In this document: piece after piece, positions 1 to 8,390 of the stretch
Position numbering within the stretch: the first letter of the stretch is position 1
How the letters are laid out: each line of letters starts with the position of its first letter
NCBI RefSeq assembly: GCF_020667845.1
Contig: NZ_JAFMPQ010000004.1
Location: 62,001-126,000 of the forward strand
DNA length: 64,000 nt
Direction of reading: 5' to 3'
Origin: Cognatishimia sp. F0-27
GTDB lineage: Bacteria; Pseudomonadota; Alphaproteobacteria; Rhodobacterales; Rhodobacteraceae
Notes under the pieces: model-generated
The model's input: the letters and a program-made list of their open reading frames with translations, nothing else
Database searches by the model: none
What the model was told of the DNA's origin: nothing
Position numbers and translations under genes: made by a program

Positions 1-448
1 GATATTCCAGCTTTTCACAGACGACGCAGTAATACTGACCCACCCCATGCTCGGAGGTATCAAAGAGCCGGTCATACTGGATCGTGGTCAGTGCCCCGGC
101 ACGTCCCTTGCGCGAATAGGGGTTGAGGCTGTCGAACGTGCCCGTGGCGCCCAGGGCAAGCGACCCGCCTTTCGGGGCGTCGGGATTCACGAAATCGAAA
201 TGCTCGTAATCGGCGGGGTAATCGAGGTTCTGGAAAAAGCTGTAGCCATGCGAGGTGATCACCTCTTCATGCGCTTCGGCAAATGCGGCCTTTGCGGCCA
301 TGGCCAATGTCAGGGCGAGGGCACCGGCGGTGGCGATCCGTGGAAGCGTCGCGCGTGTCCCGTCCGCAGGCGCCGCGATGCGGGCCTCGGACAAGGGCAT
401 TCGGGACCGGGCTTTCGGCGTGAGCCGGGTCGGAATGGAATTGCGCAT
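1..448 (-). CDS. Periplasmic peptide-binding protein of an ABC importer (N-terminal part)
   Basis: The gene runs off the left edge, so only about 149 N-terminal residues are visible. After a long N-region there is a hydrophobic stretch (about residues 40-55) ending in a signal-peptidase-like AFAEA site. The mature part carries HGYSFFQNLDYP and NPDAPKGGSLALG, followed by FDSLNPY, which is the pattern of family 5 solute-binding proteins of the YejA/oligopeptide type. Such proteins deliver peptides in the periplasm to an ABC permease, whose genes would lie beyond the edge. The ATG at 448 is preceded by a GGGAGA ribosome-binding site about eight bases upstream. Family assignment is good; the ligand cannot be told. 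Confidence 0.85.
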   Translation of the reverse strand, partial: MRNSIPTRLTPKARSRMPLSEARIAAPADGTRATLPRIATAGALALTLAMAAKAAFAEAHEEVITSHGYSFFQNLDYPADYEHFDFVNPDAPKGGSLALGATGTFDSLNPYSRKGRAGALTTIQYDRLFDTSEHGVGQYYCVVCEKLEY

Positions 449-1052
449 TGTGACGTCTCCCCTCTCGTTGTTTGGTCGCGAGCCTCACCGGTCCGGGCAA
501 AGGCTCGATGTTCCCCGTTACAGATAACGTAGGAGCCGCGTGTGGCCACATTCAAGTCGAGATTGGCTGACTTTCTCGTGTTTTAGCGGCCTTGATCGGA
601 GCGGCCTCCCGTTTGCGGCGCGGATTTCATGGGATTTGGGCCATTTGAGGCGTCCGGTGGTCCGCTCGCGCTTTCCGCCAGAGGTCGGCGCGTTGTGGCG
701 CAGCGCACCAAGCCGCCTCGCACCCGCCCGGCAGACAGGCGTCCCGGGCCGCGGGGGGCTTGCCGGAGCAGGGGTCTGGATGTCCCTTGGGTTGCACATC
801 CTATCGAGGCGCCGGGCACGGCATCGGCAAGAACCTGAAGGATGATGCCCCGGCGTCGGCCGGCTTGGAGGCGGTTTCCGCACTCTGTGGCGGATCGGCC
901 GGGGCTTCTGCCCAATATGCGCCACGCGCCCTTGCAGGTTGACACAACCGTCATACCCCGAACCGGCGCAGGGCGCCCGCGCGCGTGGTGATGGGGTGCG
1001 CGGCGATCATGGCCTCATGGCGCTCGCCGCGTTGCCCATCGGGCCGCCGCAT
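449..1052. other. Non-coding stretch upstream of the peptide-binding protein gene
   Basis: About 600 bases lie between the start of the peptide-binding protein gene and the terminator of the cytochrome gene. Several open frames cross it on both strands, but all are arginine- and proline-rich, lack a ribosome-binding site and resemble no family I know. The right part of 449-600 probably holds the promoter of the leftward peptide-binding protein gene. I see no RNA gene and no clear repeat. Confidence 0.5.
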
Positions 1053-1081
1053 GAAAAAAGGCCGCCCGAAAGAGCGGCCCT
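1053..1081 (-). terminator. Rho-independent terminator of the cytochrome c552 gene
   Basis: Read on the minus strand, a GGCCGC / GCGGCC stem (1074-1079 and 1060-1065) closes an eight-base loop and is followed by a run of T. It lies about 25 bases after the stop codon of the minus-strand cytochrome gene. Confidence 0.85.
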
Positions 1082-1106
1082 TAAACAATTTTGCCAAGCG
1101 ACAGGC

Positions 1107-1622
1107 TCAGTCGTCAAGCTGGTCGAGATACGCGATCAGGTTGGCGCGATCCTCGGCCTTGGGAAGACCGTTGAAGCTCATGGTGGTGCCCGGCGCGTAG
1201 CCGCGCGGGTTTTCAAGGAACGCGTTCAGCTCTTCCGGCGTCCAGACATCGGCGGCATCCGACAAGGCGCCGGAGTAGTTGAAGCCATCGGCGGCACCGA
1301 CGTCACGACCCACAACACCATAAAGATACGGGCCCACACCGTTTGCGCCAGCTTCGAGCTTGTGGCAGGCGCGGCACTTGCCCCAGACGCGTTCGCCCTT
1401 GCCGGCATCCGCGGAAGCCAGAAGCTCGTCAAAGGAGACCTCGACGACCTCCTCCGCGGCTTCGTCGTCGCCGGTGTCGATCACATAGGCCGCCGCGTGG
1501 TCGTCGCCATGTCCTCCGCCCACATGGTAGAGCGTCTCGGCCCCCCATTTGCCGAGCAGGAAAATAAGCAGGGCACCACAGAAGGAGCCTACGATTTTAG
1601 TGAAGGTCATCGTGTCAAGCAT
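1107..1622 (-). CDS. cycM: Membrane-anchored cytochrome c552 (CycM type)
   Basis: The 171-residue product has an uncleaved N-terminal membrane anchor (about residues 8-28), an acidic linker (about 36-65) and a class I cytochrome c domain. The heme motif is CRACH at 83-87, and the likely axial methionine lies in TTMSF near residue 148. The MLDTMTFTK start, the anchor and the acidic linker closely follow Paracoccus CycM, which carries electrons from the bc1 complex to the aa3 oxidase in the periplasm. I chose the ATG at 1622 because it gives exactly the N terminus known from that family; the longer open frame upstream has no homology. It is monocistronic, with its own terminator, and is divergent from pheA. 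Confidence 0.9.
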   Translation of the reverse strand: MLDTMTFTKIVGSFCGALLIFLLGKWGAETLYHVGGGHGDDHAAAYVIDTGDDEAAEEVVEVSFDELLASADAGKGERVWGKCRACHKLEAGANGVGPYLYGVVGRDVGAADGFNYSGALSDAADVWTPEELNAFLENPRGYAPGTTMSFNGLPKAEDRANLIAYLDQLDD

Positions 1623-1858
1623 GGAAAGCCCTGTCCGGTTACATCTCTTCGTCGCGCGGGTATCTATTGCTTCCCTTGGGAACTGGCAAGGTATAGAAAC
1701 CGCGACCAAACGCCCGGGAGCCCACCCGGGCCATCGAGCAGGACGGATCTCATGCCTATGACCCAGATATTTTTCCCGATCTTGACGATCCGCGCCGATA
1801 CGGATGTCTTGCTGCCGCCGTGCCAAGAGGCGATCCGCCGCAGCGCGGATTGCGCGCC

Positions 1859-2692
1859 ATGACCGCCCGGATCGCCTTTCAGGGCGAGCCCGGCGCCTAT
1901 TCTGACGAGGCCTGCCGCGATGCGCGCCCGGACCATGAACCCTTGCCCTGCCGCACTTTCGAAGACGTGATCAACGCTGTTCGCGAGGATCGCGCGGAGT
2001 TGGCGATGCTGCCGGTCGAAAACACGACCTACGGGCGCGTGGCCGATATTCACAGGCTGCTTCCGGAAAGCGGCCTGCATATCGTCGGTGAGGCTTTTGT
2101 GCGTGTGCATATCAGCCTCATGGCGCTTCCGGGCGTGACCGTGGAGGAACTGGACGAGGTGCGCGCGCATCTGGTGCTTCTGCCGCAGGCGGCGAGCTTT
2201 CTTCAACGGCACGGCATCCGCGGCGTGCCGGCGGCCGACAGCGCGGGCGCTGCCGCAGAGATCGCCGTACGCGGGGACCGCAGCGTCGGGGTTCTGGCCT
2301 CCGATCTGGCCGCGGAAATCAACGGGCTCGATATCCTTGCGCGTCACATCGAGGATCACGCGCACAACACCACGCGCTTTCTCATCATGGGGCGCGCGCC
2401 CGACCGGCGCCAGCGCGGTGAGCATGGCATGTTGACCACCTTTGTCTTTCAGGTTCGCAACATTCCGGCCGCGCTTTATAAGGCCATGGGGGGCTTTGCG
2501 ACCAATGGCGTCAACATGACCAAGCTCGAAAGCTACATGGTCGGCGGCTCTTTCACGGCAACGCAGTTCTATGCCGATATCGAAGGACACCCCGACGATC
2601 CGGCCGTGGCGCGCGCGCTCGAAGAGCTCGATTACTTCACCGACACCCTCGATATCCTCGGCGTTTACCCCCGCGACCCGCGCCGCGACTGA
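1859..2692 (+). CDS. pheA: Prephenate dehydratase (phenylalanine biosynthesis)
   Basis: The 277-residue protein is a stand-alone prephenate dehydratase, which decarboxylates and dehydrates prephenate to phenylpyruvate in the cytoplasm. The N terminus ARIAFQGEPGAYS is the family signature. The catalytic TRF motif is present in HNTTRFLIMGR near residue 180. The C-terminal ACT domain has TKLESYMVGGSF, the phenylalanine-binding ESxx motif, and ends in YADIEGHPDD...LGVYP. The usual HxxALGQC segment between the lobes reads AHLVLLPQAAS here, which is divergent. There is no chorismate mutase domain. The ATG at 1859 fits the family N terminus; an in-frame start at 1820 would add 13 unrelated residues. 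Confidence 0.93.
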   Translation: MTARIAFQGEPGAYSDEACRDARPDHEPLPCRTFEDVINAVREDRAELAMLPVENTTYGRVADIHRLLPESGLHIVGEAFVRVHISLMALPGVTVEELDEVRAHLVLLPQAASFLQRHGIRGVPAADSAGAAAEIAVRGDRSVGVLASDLAAEINGLDILARHIEDHAHNTTRFLIMGRAPDRRQRGEHGMLTTFVFQVRNIPAALYKAMGGFATNGVNMTKLESYMVGGSFTATQFYADIEGHPDDPAVARALEELDYFTDTLDILGVYPRDPRRD

Positions 2693-2809
2693 TCGACCGG
2701 TCGTGCTGCGTGCGCGGGCTTTTGTCCTGCGGCGCGGTGCCGTAGAGGAAGAGGGCCCGGCGCACCCCGCGCCATGCCGCGACATGCTTTGCCAAGAAGG
2801 GGCCGCACC

Positions 2810-3322
2810 ATGGCCAGACGCCAGAAATCCGACGAGCTTCGCATCCTTGCCGAGATCAAACCCTCGCCGCCGCGCCGGTTTCTCGGGGTTGGCACGCTGG
2901 TCGTGCTCGGGGTCATGCTGCTTTACGTCTCGATTGTTGCGCCGCCGCAGGGGGTGCAATGGCAGCTCTTCCTCCTGGCCTGCGGCGTGTCGGCGCTGGT
3001 TCTTGCGCAGGCGATGTGGCGGGCCACCCAGCGCAAGCTGGTGCTGAGCGAAGGACCGGACGGCGTTGTGCTGGCAGATAGCGCGGGGGATGTGCTTGTG
3101 CATGCGGACAATATCGCCCGCGTGGAGCGCGGTGTGTTTGCGATGAAGCCGTCCAACGGGTTCACCATCAAGCTGGAGACTCCTGGAACACGGGTCTGGC
3201 GGCCGGGGCTGTGGTGGCGTTTCGGGCGCAGGCTTGCGGTGGGCGGCGTCACTTCGGGCGCGCAAACGCGACCTGTGGCCGATATCCTTCAATTGAAAGT
3301 GGCGCAGCGCAAACCGTCCTGA
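2810..3322 (+). CDS. Conserved membrane protein of unknown function
   Basis: A 170-residue protein with a charged N terminus (ARRQKSDELRILAEIKPSPP) and two predicted membrane helices (about residues 25-45 and 51-68). A C-terminal cytoplasmic region of about 100 residues resembles small PH-like membrane-associated domains (hydrophobic strands alternating with charged turns, for example SEGPDGVVLADSAGDVLVHA). I do not recognise a named family. The ATG at 2810 directly follows a purine-poor leader; an upstream in-frame ATG at 2774 adds only 12 basic residues. It lies 117 bases after pheA and may be its own unit. Confidence 0.7.
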   Translation: MARRQKSDELRILAEIKPSPPRRFLGVGTLVVLGVMLLYVSIVAPPQGVQWQLFLLACGVSALVLAQAMWRATQRKLVLSEGPDGVVLADSAGDVLVHADNIARVERGVFAMKPSNGFTIKLETPGTRVWRPGLWWRFGRRLAVGGVTSGAQTRPVADILQLKVAQRKPS

Positions 3323-3571
3323 TGGCAAACGCGGCCCTGTATCGGAATGTGTGCAAGGCGACGCACGGGCGAAGCGCAGCCATCCGGCGCGCCCGATGTG
3401 CTGCGGAGCGTGTCGAAAGTGGTGAAGACACGCCGCACGCCCCGCGGTCGTCACGGTGCGGAGTGGCCACGGGTCCGCACACCCTGTCCTCGGCCCGCCG
3501 GGGCGAGACCGGGCTTGCAGCGCGCCGGACGCCTTCGCCGCGATTGGGACGCAGACCGCAGCCGCCGGCAT

Positions 3572-4753
3572 CTACAGAAGCACCAAGGCGCCAGGGTCGC
3601 AGAGCAACCGTCCCGGCATCAGAACGGTGACCACAGCGCCCGCGCCATCGGCGCTGTTCGTCGCCGAAATGCTGCCGCCGCGGCTTTCGACCATCCGCCG
3701 AATGCCGAGCAAGCCAAATCCGCTTTCCGTCTTGAACCGGCCGCTCTCCAGAAACATCGCGGCACTGGTGGAAAAGCCGCGCCCGTAATCCCGAACCGAA
3801 AAGCCAAAGAGTTCCGATCCATGCTCATGCAGGCTGATGTCGAGCCGGATGCCTGTGCCGCTTTGCTCCGGATCGGCGCAGGCGTGTTTGAGCGCGTTGT
3901 CGACAAGGTTGCGCAGCACGATCTGGACGGCCTGCGCCTCGGCCAGAACCTCGCCGGAGGAGACGTGATATTCGGCACGGCCGGCGGGGTCGAGCATCTT
4001 CATCACATCCTGGACCGCATGGCGGAAGGAAAACGCGGTCGGTTCTTCCGACACCTCGATCGCCTGCGCATGAGAGAGCACGTCGGTGATCAGTTTCTGG
4101 CTCTGGATCGCGACGGATTGGATCATTTTCACAAGCTCGCGCTTGCCATCTCCCAGATCACTGAAGTTCTCGAGCAGCAGGTCGCTCAGCGACTGGATCT
4201 GTCCCATCGGCGCGCGCAGGTCATGCGCCGCCAGCGTGATGAAATCCTGAATGGCCGAGACGCGGGTTTCGGTGCAGGTCTTGTCACTGCTGACCGGTTT
4301 GTCGAGGGTCACCTTGACCGACGTGCCGATCACGCGCCGGATCGTGCCATCCGCGCCCCGCTGCGGCACAAGTGTCGTGCGCAGCCGCACGGCCCGGCCC
4401 TTGAGCGGCAAGGTGAGTTCATAGACGGTTTCCGTGCCTGATTGCAGCGCCCTGCGATGGTTTTCCATCGCCACCCGGCCGCTCAGACCGGGATAGAGTG
4501 TCTGGGCGGTCAACCCGGAAATGAACCCCAGCGTCATGCCGAGCTCGTCCAGCGCGTGACGATTGGCAAAGATATAGCGCGGCGTTCCGTTGGTGTCGGG
4601 GTAGAGGACAAAGGCGGCATGCGCGAAGCTGTCCATCAGGGCGCGTTCGCTGGCCGGAAGGATGGCCTCGCTCTGCGCAGCCGAAAGGGTGTCGCGCTCG
4701 GCCTCCAGCGCATCAAGTCGGGACGCCGCCGAGAAAGTCGGATCGGGCTTCAT
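3572..4753 (-). CDS. PAS-domain sensor histidine kinase without membrane segments
   Basis: The 393-residue protein has a PAS-like domain (about residues 38-150), a HisKA dimerisation domain with the phosphoacceptor in AAHDLRAPM (His177), and a HATPase domain. The ATPase has an N box (LRNLVDNALKHA, Asn286), a G1 box (DYGRGF, about 322-327) and a G2 box (GFGLLG, about 345-350). No membrane helix or signal peptide is visible, so it should sense a cytoplasmic cue. No response regulator gene is adjacent, so it is an orphan kinase here. I chose the ATG at 4753; a TTG at 4795 would add 14 residues without a better ribosome-binding site. Its input and partner are unknown. Confidence 0.88.
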   Translation of the reverse strand: MKPDPTFSAASRLDALEAERDTLSAAQSEAILPASERALMDSFAHAAFVLYPDTNGTPRYIFANRHALDELGMTLGFISGLTAQTLYPGLSGRVAMENHRRALQSGTETVYELTLPLKGRAVRLRTTLVPQRGADGTIRRVIGTSVKVTLDKPVSSDKTCTETRVSAIQDFITLAAHDLRAPMGQIQSLSDLLLENFSDLGDGKRELVKMIQSVAIQSQKLITDVLSHAQAIEVSEEPTAFSFRHAVQDVMKMLDPAGRAEYHVSSGEVLAEAQAVQIVLRNLVDNALKHACADPEQSGTGIRLDISLHEHGSELFGFSVRDYGRGFSTSAAMFLESGRFKTESGFGLLGIRRMVESRGGSISATNSADGAGAVVTVLMPGRLLCDPGALVLL

Positions 4754-5095
4754 GCGCGCCGGTTCCCGCCCAGCGGATGCGTGGCGGCGGAGCAAGAGGC
4801 CAGCTCTGCATCCCGGTCACGGTCTGCGACGCGGCCGCGGGCGCGCCGCCCCGCCCAATCGCGCAGAAGATCGTCCTTGGCGCGCAGACGTTCGGCACAG
4901 CCCGCGTCCTCCACTCCCGGTCTCCGCCATCGCCCGGATCGGCGCGGCATGCCGATTTGCCGCCGTCGCCAAGGATCGTTCCGCCTTTCAGGACTCATCA
5001 TCGTTGAACCGCTCGCACCAGTGACATCCTGCCAACGGTATCTCGGCATCATTGCAAAAGGCTTAAGAGCCCTGCGCGTCACAAAGAGCGCACAG
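4754..5095. other. Intergenic stretch upstream of the histidine kinase
   Basis: About 340 bases between the kinase start and the terminator of the Tad-like cluster. A minus-strand frame at 4750-5052 ends in an ATGA overlap with the kinase start, which would suit a coupled gene, but the encoded peptide is extremely arginine-rich and matches nothing I know. I treat the stretch as leader or promoter of the kinase. Confidence 0.4.
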
Positions 5096-5124
5096 AAAAA
5101 GGCCCCACCGGGGATGGCGGGGCC
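5096..5124 (-). terminator. Terminator of the minus-strand TadG/TadE cluster
   Basis: On the minus strand GGCCCC pairs with GGGGCC, extended by CC/GG across one mismatch, around the loop ATCCCC, and is followed by TTTTT (5096-5100 on the plus strand are A). It lies about 25 bases after the last gene of the cluster. Confidence 0.8.
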
Positions 5125-5149
5125 TGTCGGGCGCGCTGCGCGCGAGCCT

Positions 5150-5716
5150 TTATTCGGCTGCGGCCAGCTGCGGCGCGTAGCGTGGCCGGGTGAAGCTGTA
5201 GGTGGCGAATTCCTGCGGCGTCAGCCCCACATTGAACGCCGGGGTGTAGCTGTCCCACGTCTCCACGAGGATCAACTGGTCGCCATTCTGGGCCTGTGGC
5301 AGGGCCGCGCTTTCTTCCGGGGCGCCGCCGCTGGCCATGGCGGCCTGTCCGCCGCGCGCCATCGACCATTCCACCGTCCATGCGTCGTCCCCGGAGTCGT
5401 AGCTGACGACGGTGACGCGCAGAGCGGTTTCGTCATCGGCCTGGGCGCGGGTGAGCAGGCGAAGCAAGCCATGGGCGTTGTCCATGTATGTCGGGTCGAT
5501 CTCGACCGTCTCGCGCGACAGCATGTCGCCCAGCGTGTAATTGGCTTTCTGGCTCACGTTCTTTTGCTGAAGCGCGTCGAAATACACCCATGAGGCAGCA
5601 AACAGAAGGAACAACAGCGGCAGAAGGATCACCGCCTCAACGGTCACGTCGCCGCGGTCGTCACGCAAGAAACGTGTGGCGCGGGTCTTGGTGCGGGAGA
5701 GAAGCGAAACGGACAT
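5150..5716 (-). CDS. TadE-like pseudopilin-type membrane protein, third gene of the module
   Basis: The 188-residue protein starts with a basic cytoplasmic segment, then RGDVTVEAV and a single hydrophobic helix (about residues 24-45), the arrangement of TadE/TadF-like minor pseudopilins. The rest is predicted to be periplasmic or extracellular. It is paralogous to the protein encoded at 19576-20145: both have GDxxVEAxI before the helix, a DMLSRET / DAISRET segment and a YSFTRPRYAP / MAFTRPRFAP C terminus. It is transcribed third after the VWA protein and the other TadE-like gene, 82 bases downstream of the latter. The wider Tad secretion machinery (CpaF, TadB, TadC, RcpA) is not in the window, so its role in a pilus is inference. 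Confidence 0.75.
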   Translation of the reverse strand: MSVSLLSRTKTRATRFLRDDRGDVTVEAVILLPLLFLLFAASWVYFDALQQKNVSQKANYTLGDMLSRETVEIDPTYMDNAHGLLRLLTRAQADDETALRVTVVSYDSGDDAWTVEWSMARGGQAAMASGGAPEESAALPQAQNGDQLILVETWDSYTPAFNVGLTPQEFATYSFTRPRYAPQLAAAE

Positions 5717-5798
5717 GGGGGCGGGCCTTTCGGTAAGGTCTTGGGAGGGGGCGGCGCGGGGTGTGGCATCAAGCCGGGATCACCGCGCCAGCCGGGTC

Positions 5799-6341
5799 TC
5801 AGAGCGGTTCGTGAACGAAGGCGGATGTGGCAACGATCGCGGTGAAGCCCTCGTTGTCGGTCGCAAGATGGGACGCGATGGTGCCAGCCGGGGTGACAGG
5901 ACGATACTTGAAGCAGGCGCGCAGCAGCATCATCTCGTTCTCGGTGCCGTTCTGGAACGCCCGGTTCGGGGTCACCGGAAGGGCGGTGTCGACACAGTCG
6001 GCACTGCTTGGCGGGGCGGTCCAGTCGCGCATGTCGAGCGCAACCATCTCAAGCTGCAGGTTGTCGGTGCAATCGGGCAGCACGGCGGCGCTTTCGCAGA
6101 TGGCCGCCTTGAGCGTGGCATGGTCCGTCACGGTGCCGGTGCCGATGCGCAGGTCCCGGACCGAGTCGTCCATGGCCCGTTCGAGCGCGGTGTTACGGAT
6201 CGTGACCGTGCCCAGTTCAATGGTCGACAGGATCAGGATCAGCACAAGCGGGGTCCAGATGGCGAAGGGGACAAGCGAGGTGCCGTCCTCTTCGGACAGA
6301 AAGCGCCGGGCGCGGGAAACGAGAGCGGTGCACAGTGTCAT
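5799..6341 (-). CDS. TadE-like pseudopilin-type membrane protein, second gene of the module
   Basis: A 180-residue protein with a short basic N terminus, EEDGTSLVPFAIW and one hydrophobic helix (about residues 23-44), followed by a periplasmic domain with several cysteines. It is paralogous to the product of 19036-19572: both share a LERxxDxxxRDLRIGTG-like segment, an ICES/ICTQ region, LQLEMV and a C terminus ending in TSAFVHEPL or TSAFVQEPR. The start codon overlaps the stop of the upstream VWA gene (ATGA), which implies translational coupling. Family placement as TadE-like is good; the function is inferred only from the family. Confidence 0.75.
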   Translation of the reverse strand: MTLCTALVSRARRFLSEEDGTSLVPFAIWTPLVLILILSTIELGTVTIRNTALERAMDDSVRDLRIGTGTVTDHATLKAAICESAAVLPDCTDNLQLEMVALDMRDWTAPPSSADCVDTALPVTPNRAFQNGTENEMMLLRACFKYRPVTPAGTIASHLATDNEGFTAIVATSAFVHEPL

Positions 6342-8023
6342 TGGGTCAACCTCAGTTGGGTGAGCGAGCGGGCAATGGATTCGAAGGTCCGGGTCAGGTC
6401 CTCGCCTTGCACGTCGAAGTAATGCGATGCGGAAGAGGCGCAGTCGCGCATGGCGGTCTGACCTCGTGCGGGGGCTTCCACACCGATTGCGTAGATCACC
6501 ACACCCTGATCACGGGCCGCGCCGCACTGGATCGACAGGTTGGTGTCGGCCTGCACGTAGTTCACGGTCGAAACATAGGTGTAGTAGCGGTTGTAATACT
6601 CGCTGTAGCTGATGTGACCGGCCTCGTAGGCGGGGCGGTAGAAGAGCGTCCAGGCGTCGCGCGTCGAGAACAGCGCGTAAAGCTCGGTGTTGCTCAGCTC
6701 GCGCAGCGGGCCCGCGGGTGTCCAGGGCGTGACGGTCTCGCCGTTTTCGGCGCGGGCCACGTCGACGGGACGCAGGTAGTCGCCTGTGGGCTGGCCGGCG
6801 GCGTCGAGGATCTGGAACCCGTAATCGGAAATCGTCGGGGCGCTGTCATAGGCGCTGTCGACAAAGATCCCCGATCCGCCGGTCTTGAAGCTCTCGCGCA
6901 GGTCATATTGCGTGGTGTTCTGCCCGTCGGTCATGATGACCACGAATTTCAACGTCTCGATGTCACCGTAGGGGGCCGGGCGGTCGGCGGCCTCGATGCT
7001 GGCCACCCCGTCGAGCGCCATGTCGGCGACGGTCGGGCGCGCGGAGGGGTCGAGCAGGGCCGCACCCCACTTCATGCCAAGGTCGATCGCGGTGTTGCCG
7101 CCGGCGGTGAAGGTGTCGATATGCGCCTTGAGCGCGTCGGCGTCATCGGAATGCGGGATGATGGCGCTGGTCTGGTCGGTCTGGCACCACGGGCGGGCAA
7201 TGGCCTCGACCGGCTGGGTGACGTCAAGCGGGTCATAGACGTTGCGCGAATAGGGATCGAAATGCCCAAGCCGCGTCAGCATCTGTCCGTCCGGGATGCC
7301 GGTGGCGACAAAATCCGCTGTCTCGAACGTGGCGCAGTGAGAATAGGTCTGCGTGTCGTCGAGATTGTAATAGCCCGCGACATCCGGCCCGAGGTTTACG
7401 GTGGCGTTATACGGCACGATCGAAATCGTCACCGGAAGCGCGTTGCCCTCTTCGGGCAGCATCAGGTCGACAAAGCTGCGCGCCGCCTGCCGGAGCTGTT
7501 CGATCTTGGCGCCGGACATCGACCCGGACACGTCGAGCACCATGGAAATCTCGATATTGAGCAGCCCGTGCTGTGCCGCGGCATCGCCCGCGGCGCGCAG
7601 GTTCTCGACCCCGATCAGCTCCATGAAATTGGCCGGCATGACGATCTCTGCGTCCGCTGCGACGGTTTTGGCGATGTCGGTCTGTGCGACCGTAACGGTG
7701 CCGAGCGCGTCGCCCATGCCCATCGCGTCGAAATAGCTCTGGACCGTTTCACCGGGATCTGCACCGTTGTTCATGTTGGCAGCGGCCAGAACGGCGCGGT
7801 CGAGCGTGTTTTGCACTTCCGTGCGCTTGAGTTCGGCATGGATCATGTCGATACCGATGCCGCCAAACACCATCATGACCAGCGCGCCCGCAACACCCAT
7901 ATAGGTCATCGCGCCGTCCTGCGTCGCCCAGAAACGGCCAAGGAAATCTGCGGTGCCGCGGGAGCGCGCCGCTTGGGTCAGATCAGTCGTGTGCGCTTTG
8001 CGCAATGTCAGAAGCGGTTTCAT
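6338..8023 (-). CDS. TadG-like membrane-anchored protein with a von Willebrand A domain
   Basis: The 561-residue protein has a basic N terminus, WATQDGAMTYM and a membrane helix (about residues 40-60) typical of TadG. An alpha-helical segment follows (KRTEVQNTLDRAVLAAA), and then a VWA domain whose metal-site motif DVSGSMS starts at about residue 164. A second VWA strand is FVVIMTDGQNTTQYD. The C terminus FESIARSLTQLRLTQ matches its paralogue at 17114-19039. I chose the ATG at 8023 because GAGAGG lies six bases upstream; an ATG two codons earlier has the Shine-Dalgarno touching it. It heads the three-gene module 8023-5150. TadG proteins act at the cell surface in Flp pilus assembly; here the pilus genes are not nearby. 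Confidence 0.85.
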   Translation of the reverse strand: MKPLLTLRKAHTTDLTQAARSRGTADFLGRFWATQDGAMTYMGVAGALVMMVFGGIGIDMIHAELKRTEVQNTLDRAVLAAANMNNGADPGETVQSYFDAMGMGDALGTVTVAQTDIAKTVAADAEIVMPANFMELIGVENLRAAGDAAAQHGLLNIEISMVLDVSGSMSGAKIEQLRQAARSFVDLMLPEEGNALPVTISIVPYNATVNLGPDVAGYYNLDDTQTYSHCATFETADFVATGIPDGQMLTRLGHFDPYSRNVYDPLDVTQPVEAIARPWCQTDQTSAIIPHSDDADALKAHIDTFTAGGNTAIDLGMKWGAALLDPSARPTVADMALDGVASIEAADRPAPYGDIETLKFVVIMTDGQNTTQYDLRESFKTGGSGIFVDSAYDSAPTISDYGFQILDAAGQPTGDYLRPVDVARAENGETVTPWTPAGPLRELSNTELYALFSTRDAWTLFYRPAYEAGHISYSEYYNRYYTYVSTVNYVQADTNLSIQCGAARDQGVVIYAIGVEAPARGQTAMRDCASSASHYFDVQGEDLTRTFESIARSLTQLRLTQ

Positions 8024-8390
8024 TTGCATCCTCTCGGTCAAGGCCCCTCGGGGTCGGGGCAGTGCCAGTCAGGCGGCCCTTTGAATAAATTTTTAGGCGT
8101 CCTTCGCGGCTGAAATTGGGCGAGTTGAGGCAGGTTTGCCTAAATTTTTCAGTGGTTTTGGTGACAGTCTTGGGTGTTTGGAAAGAATTGTTTCGCCAAG
8201 CTGAACGCTGACACAGCCCTGCCGTTTTCTGGACCGTGCGGGGCCGCGAGATTCGGACAAAAAAGAGATTGGGACAAATGCCATGCCTTGTTAACGTGAG
8301 CCGAGCCCCCGAGCACGCCGCGCGGGCAAAGGGGCCAGACCATAAAAACAGTTCAAAAACCGCGCGGGCCAACGGGGGAGAAGCCAGACC
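8024..8390. promoter_or_regulatory. Divergent regulatory region between the VWA gene and glutamate dehydrogenase
   Basis: This 367-base stretch carries the promoters of both flanking genes. It is richer in A and T than its surroundings. TTTAGGC at 8093-8099 and GCCTAAA at 8139-8145 form an inverted repeat flanked by A/T runs, and a small hairpin AGGCA-ggtt-TGCCT lies at 8129-8142. A purine-rich GGGGGAG ribosome-binding site precedes the dehydrogenase start. I see no gene in it. Confidence 0.5.

Noticed and set aside
939-1862. Plus-strand open frame across the cytochrome c552 gene
   Set aside because: It lies opposite a gene with a heme motif, membrane anchor, terminator and family match, and has no features of its own.
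1664-3571. Long minus-strand open frame opposite pheA and the following membrane protein gene
   Set aside because: It is a mirror of real genes in GC-rich DNA: arginine- and histidine-rich, no ribosome-binding site and no family match.
4750-5052. Small minus-strand frame ending in an ATGA overlap with the histidine kinase start
   Set aside because: The overlap is suggestive, but the peptide is extremely arginine-rich, has no recognisable fold and the initiation signal is poor.
6335-8113. Long plus-strand open frame opposite the first VWA gene
   Set aside because: The minus-strand frame has VWA and TadG features and a paralogue in the window; the plus frame is its shadow.
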